A DNA stretch of 64,000 nucleotides from DATDIC01 sp963764525 (GCA_963764525.1 CAVXTC010000006.1:1-64000); one strand, 5' to 3'; positions 30,991 through 40,713 are shown, counted from the first letter of the stretch. Translations and numbers: made by a program. The notes: a model not told the origin generated them from the letters alone.

Positions 30991-31510
30991 TAACAGAACT
31001 GCGAACTCCGGGCGTAGCCGATTTTACGCCCGAGGCGACTGCGAGCGTCCTCAGTAGATCGTTTTTTGATCCCATGATCCGGACCTCGCCATCCGCGACC
31101 TCAACGCGCTGGGCAAGCGCACGAAAATGATCGCGGCGGTAGCCGCCGCCGGTGACCCGTAGTCGGTCGCGGGCGGTCGCAGCGAACTTCCGCACATCGC
31201 CGGCGTGATGGTCTGTTGCCCGGTGCTTTCGAGCGCGGCGGTCATCCGCTCCGCGTCGGCCTGCGCGTGATCACGAACCGATTTTTTGAGGCCGACAATG
31301 CGTTCCTTGAGCTCGGGGGCGTCCAGACCGGCCACGCCACTCTCGATGGCGTCGTAGAGTCGCTTGAGCCGCAAGTCGGCTTCTGCAGCCCGCTTGTTCA
31401 ATTCGGCAATCTGCTCGCGGCGGCGCTCTGCTCGCTCTTGCTGATGTAAAGATCGTCGGGCAAGACGCCGAAGGTAACGCGTGGTCGAGACATCTCGGCA
31501 GCATCGCGCC
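30991..31510 (-). pseudogene. Large serine recombinase remnant, C-terminal end
   Basis: Second recombinase relic in the window. The coiled-coil part reads RREQIAELNKRAAEADLRLK and IESGVAGLDAPELKERIVGL, then after a frame change near 31195 the family C-terminus follows: MRKFAATARDRLRVTGGGYR, ALAQRVEVADGEVRIMGSK and ASGVKSATPGVRSSV at about 30991. Upstream, before about 31437, the frame changes again. Catalytic and zinc-ribbon parts are missing. In related elements this GVRSSV ending usually lies close to the gene end and often next to an integration site, so the element boundary may lie near 30980. Confidence 0.75.
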
Positions 31511-31741
31511 GAGTGACCTCCAAGCGAACAACCCATGTCGATCCGGCAACGCCCTTCTCCCTCCCGGCAAGAGCGTGAGGGAGGACGCGGTGACGCTCAT
31601 TTCGAACCTTGACTGCTTGGCAAGCCCCCGCCGGGCCGGCGACAGCCGGTCAAGGCCGCAGCCGCGAAGCGGTGGCGCGGAACGCGCCAGCCTTGACGGG
31701 CTGGCGGCGGTCCGTCCTGCTCGCGCCCAAGCGGTCATGGC

Positions 31742-31900
31742 TCAACTCGCTTTACGCGACAGCGTGAGCGGCAGGTCGAGCTCCACACGATCGTGCATCA
31801 CCTTTGGCGTGATCCGCCCACGTTCGCCGCGTTCGAGGCGGACCAGGCCGTAGCCTTCCATCGTGCGCAGCGTGCGCGACAGGTTCGATTTGGCCTTGCC
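31742..31900 (-). pseudogene. Helix-turn-helix regulator fragment
   Basis: The minus strand encodes the last 50 or so residues of a winged helix-turn-helix regulator: KSNLSRTLRTMEGYGLVRLE, then RGRITPKVMHDRVELDLPLT and a TGA at 31742-31744. The upstream part is missing or out of frame beyond about 31900. It looks like the C-terminus of a small MarR-like or HVO_A0114-like DNA-binding protein. Non-functional as a fragment. Confidence 0.5.
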
Positions 31901-32615
31901 GGTGTAGGAGCAGCTTCATCGGTGCAGGGTTGAGCTCCCTCGATCAGGCTGCCAGGAGAGGCAGGCCGCCGCCTGCGACAACATTCGATCACCCGGCAGC
32001 AAGCAACAAGCCCGTCCAACCACAGAGACACCGAGACGCGGAGACGAAGAAGTGACATTCTCAAATCCGCGCTCGCGGTTCGCCAATCACCGGACCATTG
32101 GTACGCGGCGGATGAGACAATAATGTTTCCCACACCGCCGGCGCGCTGTGCCCGAGTGCCTCCCGGGTTTCCTCTCCGTGCAGTCTCCGTGTCTCAGTGT
32201 CTCCGTGGTCAGACTGACTTGCTTGCTTATCTGCGGCGCAAGCTTGCGGTTCACGCCGGTTGCCGCGGTACCCGCCCGCCGCCCTACCAAACCTCGGAAG
32301 GATCAAGGCCCGGGTTATGACGATGTTGGTCGGCGAACAGTCGCGACCGCGTATGTTAGCGACTGCGGGAATCCATCCCCCAGTCGCAAAACCGGAGCAG
32401 CACGTGGATCCTCGCTACCCGCATTCGCGGGCACCAACCTCGCGGGCATCACGCCGGGACCGTCGATCCCTTCGGCCGCTGCGCATGAAACCATTTTCTA
32501 CTGGCCGGCAAGTCCCGGGCGGCGAGTGCAGGCTCCCGACGCAACTCCCCGGCGAAGCCCGGCACCGCCACTCGTCAGGTTCGTCGGCATCGACCTGACG
32601 CTCCGATGATCCGAA
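31901..32615. other. Gene-free stretch with inverted repeat
   Basis: About 700 bp without a supported gene between the regulator fragment and the Spy-like gene. It holds the inverted repeat described at 32016-32208. Short open frames here show no recognisable protein. The part 32360-32600 is GC-rich and resembles the dispersed intergenic sequence seen after 46762 and 58185 (phrase CATTCGCGGGCA). Confidence 0.55.
32016..32208. repeat. Imperfect inverted repeat, 150-bp spacer
   Basis: The left arm (32016-32048) contains ACCACAGAGACACCGAGACG and the right arm (32183-32208) contains GTCTCCGTGTCTCAGTGTCT; they are complementary apart from two or three mismatches over about 25 bp. This CACAGAGACAC-type sequence is a dispersed intergenic element in many proteobacterial genomes. 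The 150-bp interior has no gene. It could be a small non-autonomous element; target-site duplications were not identified. Confidence 0.6.
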
Positions 32616-33177
32616 TCAGCCAGACGACCGACTTGGGGAGGCGTGGCGCGGCGTGCTGGTCCCGTGCGTTGCGTGAGCAAGCCGCCCACGAAACACGTCA
32701 TCCGCGACCTGCTTCTGCTCATCCGGCATCGCCGCGTACAGCGACTGGAAGGCGGCCGCCAGCTTCTGCATGTCCTGGGCGTGCTGCGCCGAGAGATCCG
32801 CGTAGGATTGCATGTCCTGCACGGCGTTCATCGAGCCGAACTGGGTACCGCGCTCATTGAGCTTCTGATCCATTGCCCGTGCGTTGTCGCGCATCACCGC
32901 GGCGAACTGGTCCCATTGCGGCTGCTCCGCCGGCGTTATGCCAAGCTGGGAATGCAGCGTCTTGATGCGCTGTTCCACGCGTGCGGCGTTGTCCGATGGA
33001 CCCGGCCGGTGCCTGACCGGCGGCGCGGCGTGGCTGGCCTCGGGACGTGGCGGGAGCCACGACCGGCGGAGCGGCCCCCGGCGCGCCGGACGTCGGCGGA
33101 ACCGCCTGGGCGAGGGCAACACCGGGCAGCACCAGGGTCGCCAGCAGCACAGCATGCGTGGTTGATTTCAGGCTCAT
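32616..33177 (-). pseudogene. Spy/CpxP-like periplasmic protein, one frameshift
   Basis: Small exported protein of the Spy/CpxP (LTxxQ-motif) group, periplasmic chaperones or metal sensors. ATG 33177 opens a signal peptide (MSLKSTTHAVLLATLVLPGV, cleavage near ALAQAVPP). After a proline-rich stretch the frame changes at about 33010. The helical domain follows: RVEQRIKTLHSQLGITPAEQ, then PQWDQFAAVMRDNARAMDQK and LYAAMPDEQKQVADDVFRGR. The LGITPAEQPQWDQF phrase matches the family motif. The end at 32616 has a slightly untypical tail. Confidence 0.7.
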
Positions 33178-33211
33178 CGGGATCTCCTTCGAGGCTTCAG
33201 GTGCGATGCGG

Positions 33212-33526
33212 TCAGTAGCCGTAATAGACCGGTGGCGGCGGCGCATAATAGGCTGGCGGCGGTGCCCCGTAGTAAGCCGGCGGCGGTGCGTAGTACGCTC
33301 GCGGCGGCGCCGCCATTGAGCCGATCGCGGCGCCGAGGCCAAGCCCCAGCAGCGTACCTGCAACCACGGCGCCGGTGTTGTCATGGCCGCCATCGTGGTG
33401 CCAGTCACCGTGCCGGTATCGGTCCGGGCCATGCCACTGGGCAGCCGCCGGCAGCACGATCGAGACCGCCAACGCCGTGGTCAGCGTCAGCGCGCGGGCG
33501 GATCGGAACAGGATGGAATGTCTCAC
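33212..33526 (-). CDS. Small exported Gly-zipper, Tyr/Pro-rich protein
   Basis: 104-residue protein starting at GTG 33526 behind GAGGAGAG. It has a signal peptide (MRHSILFRSARALTLTTALA, cleavage near AAAQW), a His/Asp-rich patch (YRHGDWHHDGGHD), a glycine-zipper hydrophobic stretch (VVAGTLLGLGLGAAIGS) and a C-terminal tail of repeated YYAPPP/YYGAPPP units ending in VYYGY. Such proteins are common small envelope proteins without known function. It lies 34 bp upstream of the Spy-like gene on the same strand, suggesting an envelope-stress pair. Confidence 0.75.
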   Translation of the reverse strand: MRHSILFRSARALTLTTALAVSIVLPAAAQWHGPDRYRHGDWHHDGGHDNTGAVVAGTLLGLGLGAAIGSMAAPPRAYYAPPPAYYGAPPPAYYAPPPPVYYGY

Positions 33527-33639
33527 GTTTTTCTCTCCTCAGTCGCCAAGCCCATTTGTCGCACCGCCATTCGATCGGAAATATGGTCGGCGCTGCCACA
33601 ATCGCGCCTTGTCGGCGGCAGTATAGGCTCGGCGGCAGC

Positions 33640-34738
33640 TTTGCACCCTGCTGCCGGGGCAAACGCTGACGGTCGGGGTCGGCCAGGAATTCGCGACCAT
33701 TGCCGCCGCGGTCGCGGCGTCGCAGAACGGCGACGTGGTTGCCGTGCAGGCGGGCACCTACACCAACGATTTTCCAACGATCAGCACGAGCATCACGCTC
33801 GAAGCAGTCGGCGGCCGGGTCAACATGGTGGCAACCAAACCGCCGCCCAACCTCAAAGGGCTGCTGACGATCGGCACCACCGGCACCAGCCCGGACGTAA
33901 CGATCACCGGATTTTCGTTCTCCGGCGTGCATATTCCGGGCGCCGATGGCGGTGACGGCGCCGGCATCCGCTATCAGAGCGGCAACCTCGCGCTGTCGCA
34001 GGACTGGTTCCACAACAACCAGGACGGGTTGCTCGCCACGCCGTTCGTCACCGGCGCCGGCAGCATCTCAATCGACCAGAGCGAATTCGGCTTCAACGGC
34101 AGCGGCACCGGTCAGACGCACAACCTCTATGTCGGGATGGTCGGCTCGCTGAGCATCACCAACAGCTATTTCCACGACGCCGATGCCGGCCACGAGATCA
34201 AGAGCCGCGCCGAGGTCAACACCATCGAGAACAACCGGATCTTCGACAACAACGGCACCGCAAGCTACTCGATCGACCTGCCCAACGGCGCCAGGACATC
34301 GTCTCCGGCAACATGATCGAGAAGGGCCTGCGCAGCGAGACCAGCAGGATGATCTCGTTCCTGGAAGCCCCGGGCAGCGGGAATCCCGGGGGCAGTTCCG
34401 ACAACGCCATTGGGCCAACTCCTCGCTGGATGTCAGCGATAACACCTTTGTCAACGACAAGACCTCATCCGGGATCACCGCTCTGTGGAACGCCGACACC
34501 ATTCCCGTCACCGCCATCGGGGACCGGCAATTCGTTCTGGAACATCGCGTCGGCCACCGCGGTGCTCCGCCCGGCCGACATTTCCGGCGACACCTGGCTT
34601 ACCGGCATGCGCACGCTGAGCACCGCGCATGCCTGGATCGTGAACCCCATGCCGGCCGCGTTGGGCAGCAGCGGGCTTCTCAGCAGCGTGCTCGCTTCGG
34701 CCGATATCGTGCAACATGTTCAATCGGATGGCGGCTGA
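33640..34738 (+). pseudogene. Right-handed beta-helix (pectate-lyase-like fold) protein, frameshifted
   Basis: Parallel beta-helix repeat protein, a fold used for polysaccharide binding or cleavage. The first recognisable block is TLTVGVGQEFATIAAAVAAS (about 33668), typical of the N-terminal cap of such proteins, followed by rungs such as VTITGFSFSGVHIPGADGGD and SISIDQSEFGFNGSGTGQTH. The 5' end has a stop at about 33623 in this frame and no start codon, so the signal peptide is lost or out of frame. Frame changes near 34290, 34400 and 34510 separate IVSGNMIEKGLRSETSRMI, NNSLDVSDNTFVNDKTSSGI and the end with WLTGMRTLSTAHAWIVNPMP, stop 34738. No catalytic residues could be assigned. Confidence 0.65.
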
Positions 34739-34919
34739 TCGAACCTCGCGGTAGGCCGCGCTACCCGGGCGATGGTTGCTCCCGATGCTTCATCGGAACC
34801 GGCGGGGGCCGGCGTCCGGCATCACGCGGTGATTGACTTGGCGGATCGTTTGTGCCGCATACTGGCCGCACAAGCCAACCCGGGCCTGCAAGCCGGATCC
34901 GGGTGTCGCGGAGGATCTG

Positions 34920-35120
34920 ATGCGAAATCAGAACAGCATTTCTGTTCTTCTTCTCGTGCTGATCGGCCTGTCGATCTGCGCCCCCACCGCCTGGGCCGGC
35001 GCCGGGGGCGGCAGCGGAGGCAACGGAACAAAGGGCGCGGTCCCCGAACCGGCAGCGCTGTTATCCCTTGCAACCGGTGTCGGCGGCGCCCTGTTCGTTC
35101 GTTGGCGACGGAAGAAATAG
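34920..35120 (+). CDS. Minimal PEP-CTERM protein (66 residues)
   Basis: Very short exported protein with both sorting signals and almost nothing between them. ATG 34920 follows GGAGG by five bases; ATG 34833 upstream is less likely. The N-terminal signal peptide (MRNQNSISVLLLVLIGLSIC, cleavage near AWA) is followed by about 15 Gly/Ser-rich residues and the C-terminal PEP-CTERM element VPEPAALLSLATGVGGALFV then WRRKK. PEP-CTERM proteins are processed by an exosortase and released to the surface or exopolysaccharide. No exosortase gene is seen in this window. Confidence 0.75.
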   Translation: MRNQNSISVLLLVLIGLSICAPTAWAGAGGGSGGNGTKGAVPEPAALLSLATGVGGALFVRWRRKK

Positions 35121-35139
35121 CCCGGCGGGATGCAATCCG

Positions 35140-36003
35140 GTGGTCGCATGGCTCGGCGATGTCGCGGCGCAGAATTTCTGGTGGTGCGCGGTGATCGGCT
35201 TCCTCGCGGCCATTGGCTGGGAGACCGCCACCCCCGAGCGCGCGACCCGCTTTCCGGCGATCCGCTGGGTCAACCACCTGCTGATCTACGCCGGTTGCAT
35301 CACGCTGGCCACTATGTTCGATCCGGCCCAGGCCATCACCGCACTGATCCCCACCGGCGCACCGGTACCGTTCAGGATCATTCAGGCAACCGGTGGCGCC
35401 GCCGCCGTGCTGATCGCCGGCCTGCTGCTGCTGGACCTGGCGGTGTATGGGCTTCATCGACTGCAACATGCGGTCTTCCCGCTCTGGCGCTTTCACGCCG
35501 TGCACCACTCCGACACCGAAATGGACGCCAGCACGGCGCTGCGGCATCATCCGCTGGCCTACCTGATAGTCGCCGTGTCGGTGAGCGTCCTGTTTCCGCT
35601 GCTCGGCATGCCGCTCTGGGTGTTCGCGGTCTATGGCGTGGTGCTGTTCGCCGCTGCGCTGTTCCAGCACCTGAATGTCCGGCTTCCGGATCGTCTGGAG
35701 CGGATGTTACAGCTTGTCATCGTCTGCCCGGACATGCACCGCTTGCATCATTCAACAGTGCCGGACCACTACAACTCGAATTTCGGCAACGTGTTGTCGG
35801 TGTGGGATCGACTGTTCGGGACCTACCTTACGGTTGCCCGGCACGAACGGGACCAGATCGCGTTCGGACTGGGAGCGGGCTTGGATCGGCCGCCCGGTTT
35901 GCTATGGCCCTGGACCTTACCGTTCATCCTGCACCGGCCAGCACGCGCATCCCGTGCGACCCGGAATCCGATGCGACCGCAGGTTGGGGCGCAGCCGCGA
36001 TGA
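35140..36003 (+). CDS. Fatty acid hydroxylase/sterol desaturase family membrane protein
   Basis: Integral membrane di-iron oxygenase family member. Three histidine boxes are present: HRLQH, HAVHHSD and MHRLHHS, in the order and spacing of the FA_hydroxylase domain, with membrane segments before (IRWVNHLLIYAGCITLATMF) and between them. Such enzymes hydroxylate or desaturate lipid or sterol-like substrates. The start is uncertain: GTG 35140, 20 bp after the preceding stop, gives 287 residues; ATG 35068 would overlap the PEP-CTERM gene. Substrate unknown. Confidence 0.8.
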   Translation: MVAWLGDVAAQNFWWCAVIGFLAAIGWETATPERATRFPAIRWVNHLLIYAGCITLATMFDPAQAITALIPTGAPVPFRIIQATGGAAAVLIAGLLLLDLAVYGLHRLQHAVFPLWRFHAVHHSDTEMDASTALRHHPLAYLIVAVSVSVLFPLLGMPLWVFAVYGVVLFAAALFQHLNVRLPDRLERMLQLVIVCPDMHRLHHSTVPDHYNSNFGNVLSVWDRLFGTYLTVARHERDQIAFGLGAGLDRPPGLLWPWTLPFILHRPARASRATRNPMRPQVGAQPR

Positions 36004-36121
36004 TGTTCCGCTTCCGCCATTGCCGGGGTGCTGCAAGCAAAGCCTTGCCGTGCCGTACAACGCGCTCAAATGGCTCTATCCCATATCGAAACGAGAACAA
36101 CTCCGACGCAGGGAGACAACG

Positions 36122-36824
36122 ATGACCGGATTGAAGCGTATTCTTGGCCTCGGCTTTGGCGGAATGGCGCTGGCGGCCGTGGCAGCCATTACGCCGGCGA
36201 GCGCCTTCGTGGTCAGCGCGAATGGCACCTGCATCTCGGGAAGCTGCGGCAGCCCCGACGTGCTCGGAGCCGGCATGCTCATTTCATTGGCGCCGTTCAG
36301 CGGCAGCTTCACGGTCAACGGCGATCCATTCAGCATTGTGGGCGTCGTCACGGCCGCCAACCTGAACGGCCTCACCACGATCCTGAATCCGTCATTTAGG
36401 CTGACCTATACTGGAACGACTCCACTGGCGCAGGCCGACATGTTCGATGTCAACATCCAGCAGAATTTCGCAAGCACAGCCACATTGCCGGGAGTGTATC
36501 AGTATCGAGCAGACCGGGATGGGCAGCGCCGCGATCACTCCGTCCAGTTCCCTAACCGTGGACAACCTCATCAACGGCGTGTCGGTATCCGGTGGCGGCG
36601 TAACCGTCGCGCTCCGGGGCCCGTTCGACACCGGGTTCCAGATCAACACCATTTCGACCATCACCAATCCCCTGACCGACGTGTTCAGCTACGCCTTCAA
36701 CTTCGAATCGAACACGCTGCCCGGCGCCTACGTCGAAGTCCCGGAGCCAGGGGCTCTGCTGGTCATGGGGATCGGCTTGATTGCGCTCGGCGCGGCTCGC
36801 CGTCGCGTTCGCCGCCTCAGGTAA
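36122..36824 (+). pseudogene. PEP-CTERM protein, one frameshift
   Basis: Exported PEP-CTERM protein of about 233 codons. ATG 36122 opens a signal peptide (MTGLKRILGLGFGGMALAAV, cleavage near ASAFVV). The beta-rich middle (LNGLTTILNPSFRLTYTGTT) runs to about 36503, where the frame changes. The C-terminal part then follows with SIEQTGMGSAAITPSSSLT and the sorting element EVPEPGALLVMGIGLIALG ending in RRRVRRLR. Stop 36822-36824, overlapping the convergent cyclase end by 8 bp. Function unknown. The frameshift would remove the sorting signal and leave the protein unanchored. Confidence 0.7.
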
Positions 36825-38586
36825 GCCCGGCCTTTTTCAGGCCGTCCAGGATGCGCTCCAGGGCCGGCTCCTGAAACATCCGGCGCAAATAGGCCTCGGT
36901 ACCGGCAAGTCCGCCATCGAGCCGGCGAACCAGTGGCAGGACAACGGTGGCTTCCTTGTCCCGGCCGAGCTGGCCCAAAGTCGCCAGCAGATGCCGAAGC
37001 GGCACCGGAAAGCTCGGTTTCAAAAGCAAAGTTTCCTGGGCGGAAGCCAGCGCGTCGCGGTAATGGCCGGCGAGATAGTGCGAAATCGTCAACGCCGGCA
37101 ACCAGATGAACCGGCGCGGATCATGCGGGCTCAACCGCAAGGCCAATTCTATCTCCGGCAACGCCTGATCAGGCCGGTTCATGAAATTATAGACGAACGC
37201 CAGGTTCGCGTGCGCGCCGGCATAACTGGGGTCGAGGTGTGCCGCCTCCTGCAGCGGCACCGCCGCTTCCGCCGGAGGGAAGCCGCCGTTCTGCAGCGTC
37301 AGCCCGAGCGCCAGGTATCCCATCGGATCGCGGGGATCGCTGCGAACGGCGTTGTGGCCGAGCACCAGCGCCTCATCATAAAGCGCCTCGCGTTCGCCCC
37401 ATCCAACATTGGCGGCGTGAACCGAGGCGAGAGCCAGGCCCGCGGAGGCGTGCGCATAGGCCGGCGAGATCTCCAGTGCCCGGCGAAAGAACCCACGCGC
37501 CTCCGTATTGTCCTCCCGCGTGTAGCGGTAATGGTGCCACTGGCCGCGCAGGAACAGCTCGTAGGCGTTGGAGCTCTGTGGCGGGGTACGCAGCGCGCGC
37601 TCATGCTCGTGCTTCAGCAGTTCCGGTTCCATCGCCCCGATGCTGGCACGGACGATCTCGTCCTGCACCGCGAATATGTCGTCCATTTCGTAACTATATT
37701 GGTCAGTGAGCAGAGTTTCCCTGGTATCCGCGTCGACCAGCCCAATTCCGGCGCGCCCGCGGTTGCCCTGCCGGCGCAAGCTGCCTTCCAGGATGTAGCG
37801 GGCCCCGACCTGCTGGCCGACCAGCACCGGATCGACGTCGCGCCCCTTGAAGGTGAACATCGAGCCGCGGGCGATCACCGGAAAGAACCGCCAGCGGGAC
37901 AGCGCACCGATAATGTCCTCGGTAACGCCGTCGGCGAAATGCTCCTGCTCGGCGGCATCCGAGCCGCTGTAGCGGAACGGCAGGACGGCGATGGCGGGCC
38001 GCGTGCCGAACACCGGGGCCAGGCTGTCGCCGCCGGCATCCGGCGCCATCCGCCCGCTGGCGCCCTCGGATATCACGACGCGGAATGTCCGCACCGGTCG
38101 GCTGATGTTCTTCAGCCGCTGCACGCCGAGATCGACGAATGCGTAGCCGGCGCGGTCCACGGTCTGCATCGCCGATTCGGACAGGATCACGTCACCGGGC
38201 TGCGCCAGGCCTTCCAGGCGTGCAGCAATGTTTACACCATCGCCGTAGATATCATCCGGTTCGACGATCACGTCGCCCAGGTTGATGCCGATGCGAAAAT
38301 GGATCTGCCGGTCCGCTTCCTGCCCTGCTTCGGAGGCGATGGCTTCGCGCTGGATGGTCACGGCCGCGCGCAACGCCTCAGACACGCTGGGGAATTCCAC
38401 CAGCGCGCCATCGCCGGTCTTCTTGACGATACGGCCGCCGCCAGCGGCGATAGCTGGCTCGACGATGCTGACCATTAGGCCGGTCACGCGGCGATGCGTG
38501 CCCTCGACGTCCGCTTCCATCATGCGGCTGTAGCCAGCCGTATCGATGGCGAGCACCGCCGCCAACCGGCGCTCCAACCGCTGCAT
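36817..38586 (-). CDS. Class III adenylate/guanylate cyclase fused to TPR domain
   Basis: Intact 589-residue protein starting at ATG 38586 (MQRLERRLAAVLAIDTAGYS). The N-terminal 170 residues form a class III nucleotide cyclase domain with the metal-binding AIDTAGYSRMM and GINLGDVIVEPDDIYGDGVN, and the transition-state Asn/Arg region NIAARLEGLAQPGDV. A linker resembling the region often found in these cyclases (RPAIAVLPFRYSGSDAAEQE) is followed by TPR-like helices to the C-terminus (SPAYAHASAGLALASVHAAN, DPSYAGAHANLAFVYNFMNR). Metal-binding aspartates are conserved, so cyclic nucleotide synthesis is plausible. The TPRs probably sense a partner protein. ATG 38619 is an alternative start. Confidence 0.9.
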   Translation of the reverse strand: MQRLERRLAAVLAIDTAGYSRMMEADVEGTHRRVTGLMVSIVEPAIAAGGGRIVKKTGDGALVEFPSVSEALRAAVTIQREAIASEAGQEADRQIHFRIGINLGDVIVEPDDIYGDGVNIAARLEGLAQPGDVILSESAMQTVDRAGYAFVDLGVQRLKNISRPVRTFRVVISEGASGRMAPDAGGDSLAPVFGTRPAIAVLPFRYSGSDAAEQEHFADGVTEDIIGALSRWRFFPVIARGSMFTFKGRDVDPVLVGQQVGARYILEGSLRRQGNRGRAGIGLVDADTRETLLTDQYSYEMDDIFAVQDEIVRASIGAMEPELLKHEHERALRTPPQSSNAYELFLRGQWHHYRYTREDNTEARGFFRRALEISPAYAHASAGLALASVHAANVGWGEREALYDEALVLGHNAVRSDPRDPMGYLALGLTLQNGGFPPAEAAVPLQEAAHLDPSYAGAHANLAFVYNFMNRPDQALPEIELALRLSPHDPRRFIWLPALTISHYLAGHYRDALASAQETLLLKPSFPVPLRHLLATLGQLGRDKEATVVLPLVRRLDGGLAGTEAYLRRMFQEPALERILDGLKKAGLT

Positions 38587-38847
38587 CGGGTCCCCGTCCC
38601 TGCCTCCAGCTGAGGACATTAGCAGACGGCAACGGCGCCGTCATTGGCGATCGTCGCAGGCGGTTTCATTTTGCATGGCCGGGCGCATGGGGTCGGGCGA
38701 CCGGCATGAGCCATTGGCGCGCTTTCAGGAGCTACGCACGCGATGGTTGCGCATTTCCATATGGGAACGGCATCCGTTCTGCGAAGTTTCTGGTCACGTC
38801 GCCAACGATCGTGCTAGCATCTCTTCTTCCGAACGGGAGCAGGTGCC

Positions 38848-40435
38848 ATGATGATCCAACGGCTCGCGGTTCCTGCGGTCCTGGCTATCCTCCTTTGGGG
38901 CTTTTCGGCGGCGGCGTTCACGCCGGGCAGCTCAACCAACCCGCTGATCACCCAGACCATCAATGTTCAGATCATCGATGTCTGCGGCACCGGCGCGAGC
39001 AACAACGTCTGTGCCCCCACCGCGCCTGTCACCGGCTATGAAACCCTCGCCAACTCGAGCTACGCGCAGGCCGGCACGGCGTTTTCATTCAACAAGACGA
39101 TCGAGAAGATCCACGTCGGTGGATCGCCTTCCTGCGACGGCGGCGCGGCTTCGACCGTGTGCTCCGACCAGACGGGGGCCACGCTGTTCGACACGGTGCA
39201 CACGCTGGTTGATACACCCGGTAATGGGCAAAGCCCCGTAGCCAACACGCTGAACTTGTATTTGGTCAAGAACCTGACGCAGACTGGTTGCAGTCCCGGG
39301 CCGCTGTGCAGCCCGATCTATGGGTGGGGACTGATCGGCGGCAACGGCGCGGTGGTAGCGACGGGAACCAATCCGTTGACCGGCTTGATCGCCTCGCCGG
39401 ATGTGGTTGCACACGAACTCGGCCACAATCTGGGGCTGTATCACGTGGACCAACCGCCACTCAGCACCCTGTATGTCGATCCGACCGCGCTGCCGGGTTC
39501 GCCCCGCAGCATCCCGGCTCCGCTGGGCACCTACGGACCGGGCGAAGTGCCGGTGAACACCCCCTACAACCTAATGAACACCGGCTCACGCGCAGTGACC
39601 ACGCTGACTTGCGCGGTGACGCCCTATACCTGCTCGGGGGCGCCGCAGACCGGGCGTGATCAGCTCCTGCCCTACCAGATTGCCACGCTACGCAATTCGC
39701 CGCTGCGCAATGACCTGCCGGCGGTGGAAACGGCGGTGCCAGGTGGCGCGGGCTCCCTCACCCTGCCTCCGGTCGATGGGTGCGGGGCGCAATTTACCAA
39801 CTGCCAGGCAGGCGTCGGGTTCATAGGGCCCGTCACGTCGCAACTGGATGCTGTCAGGTACCGTTTCCTCGACCCCACGGTCACCGGCTTTCTGGGGATC
39901 GGCGGAACGGGGACCGTATCCACCGTAAAGATTCCCTCATCCAGCGGACTGCACGAACAGATCTCGATGACCCTGTCACCTGCGCTGAATGCACCCGGAT
40001 ATTTTGACGCGAATTTCCTTTATGGCCCCCCCGGCTGCACAGCCGCGGCGACATGCCATTATTCCGTGCCATTTTCCACCGAGTTCGACTTCGGCAACGG
40101 CGTCACCTCGGAAGCCGGTTATGATGGGACCGGATATTTCTCCCAGGACGGGCAGGTGTTCACCTTCGATCCGTCGGCGCCGGGCGTGGTGATGGGCCCG
40201 TCGATCCTGCCGAGCCTCTTGCCGCCGGCGGATTTCAACCTGCACACCGAACGAGAATCCGTATCTGTGCTGGGAAGATACCGATAGCTACGGTGCGCTG
40301 CCCTCGCAAGTGATCGGGATCGGGCAGCCGTTGTCGTTCGGCCCGGCCGCGGTGCCCGAGCCCGGCAGCTTTGCGTTGCTGGCAGCGGGGATCGGGGGAC
40401 TGGCGGCGACGAGAAGGCGCTGGTCACGCCGTTAA
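38848..40435 (+). pseudogene. Metzincin-type PEP-CTERM metalloprotease, frameshift before sorting tail
   Basis: Exported zinc protease. ATG 38848 opens a signal peptide (MMIQRLAVPAVLAILLWGFS, cleavage near AAAF). The zinc-binding motif HELGHNLGLYH (HExxHxxGxxH) lies near residue 190 and a Met-turn-like YNLMNTGSR about 45 residues later, both hallmarks of metzincins. The frame read continues to a stop at 40287, but from about 40240 another frame gives NENPYLCWEDTDSYGALP followed by the sorting element AVPEPGSFALLAAGIGGLAA and RRRWSRR with TAA at 40433-40435. So the catalytic domain is complete, and the frameshift would remove the PEP-CTERM anchor. Even cysteine numbers in the ectodomain suggest disulfides. 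Confidence 0.75.
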
Positions 40436-40454
40436 CGTTTCGCTAATCTCGTCC

Positions 40455-40690
40455 CGGGTGCCCACGTGATCCGTCGGCCCCCGGCGTCGTGCTGGGGCCA
40501 TCGATCCTGCCGATGACGGGCGTGCCCGAGGATACCGACGGAAACCGAGCATCTCCGCAAGATGTGGCCGCGATCACGCCGCCGTTGTCGTTTCCGGCGT
40601 CGGTCCCGGAACCTGGCAGCCTGCCGCTGCTCGGCGCCGGCATCGCGTTCGTGCTGGCCGTCCGCCGACCCGTGGCTCGCATTCGATCCG
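40455..40690 (+). pseudogene. Decayed duplicate of the metalloprotease 3' end
   Basis: Directly after the metalloprotease, the plus strand repeats its last part. The phrase GATCCGTCGG then a GGCGT-containing stretch and CCATCGATCCTGCCG parallels 40169-40210 (GATCCGTCGG ... CCGTCGATCCTGCCG). One frame encodes VVLGPSILP, then SFPASVPEPGSLPLLGAGIA and FVLAVRRPVARIR, a second PEP-CTERM element. There is no start and no stop before the convergent M24 gene. It is best explained as a partial tandem duplication that has decayed. Confidence 0.6.
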
Positions 40691-40713
40691 GTCGTGATCA
40701 TTGCGTTCACACG

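Noticed and set aside
1..31510. Prophage
   Set aside because: Serine recombinase remnants occur at both ends but no capsid, portal, terminase or tail genes are present; a decayed island is the more modest reading.
36781..38478. 565-codon plus-strand open frame
   Set aside because: It is antisense to the cyclase-TPR gene, which has clear motifs.
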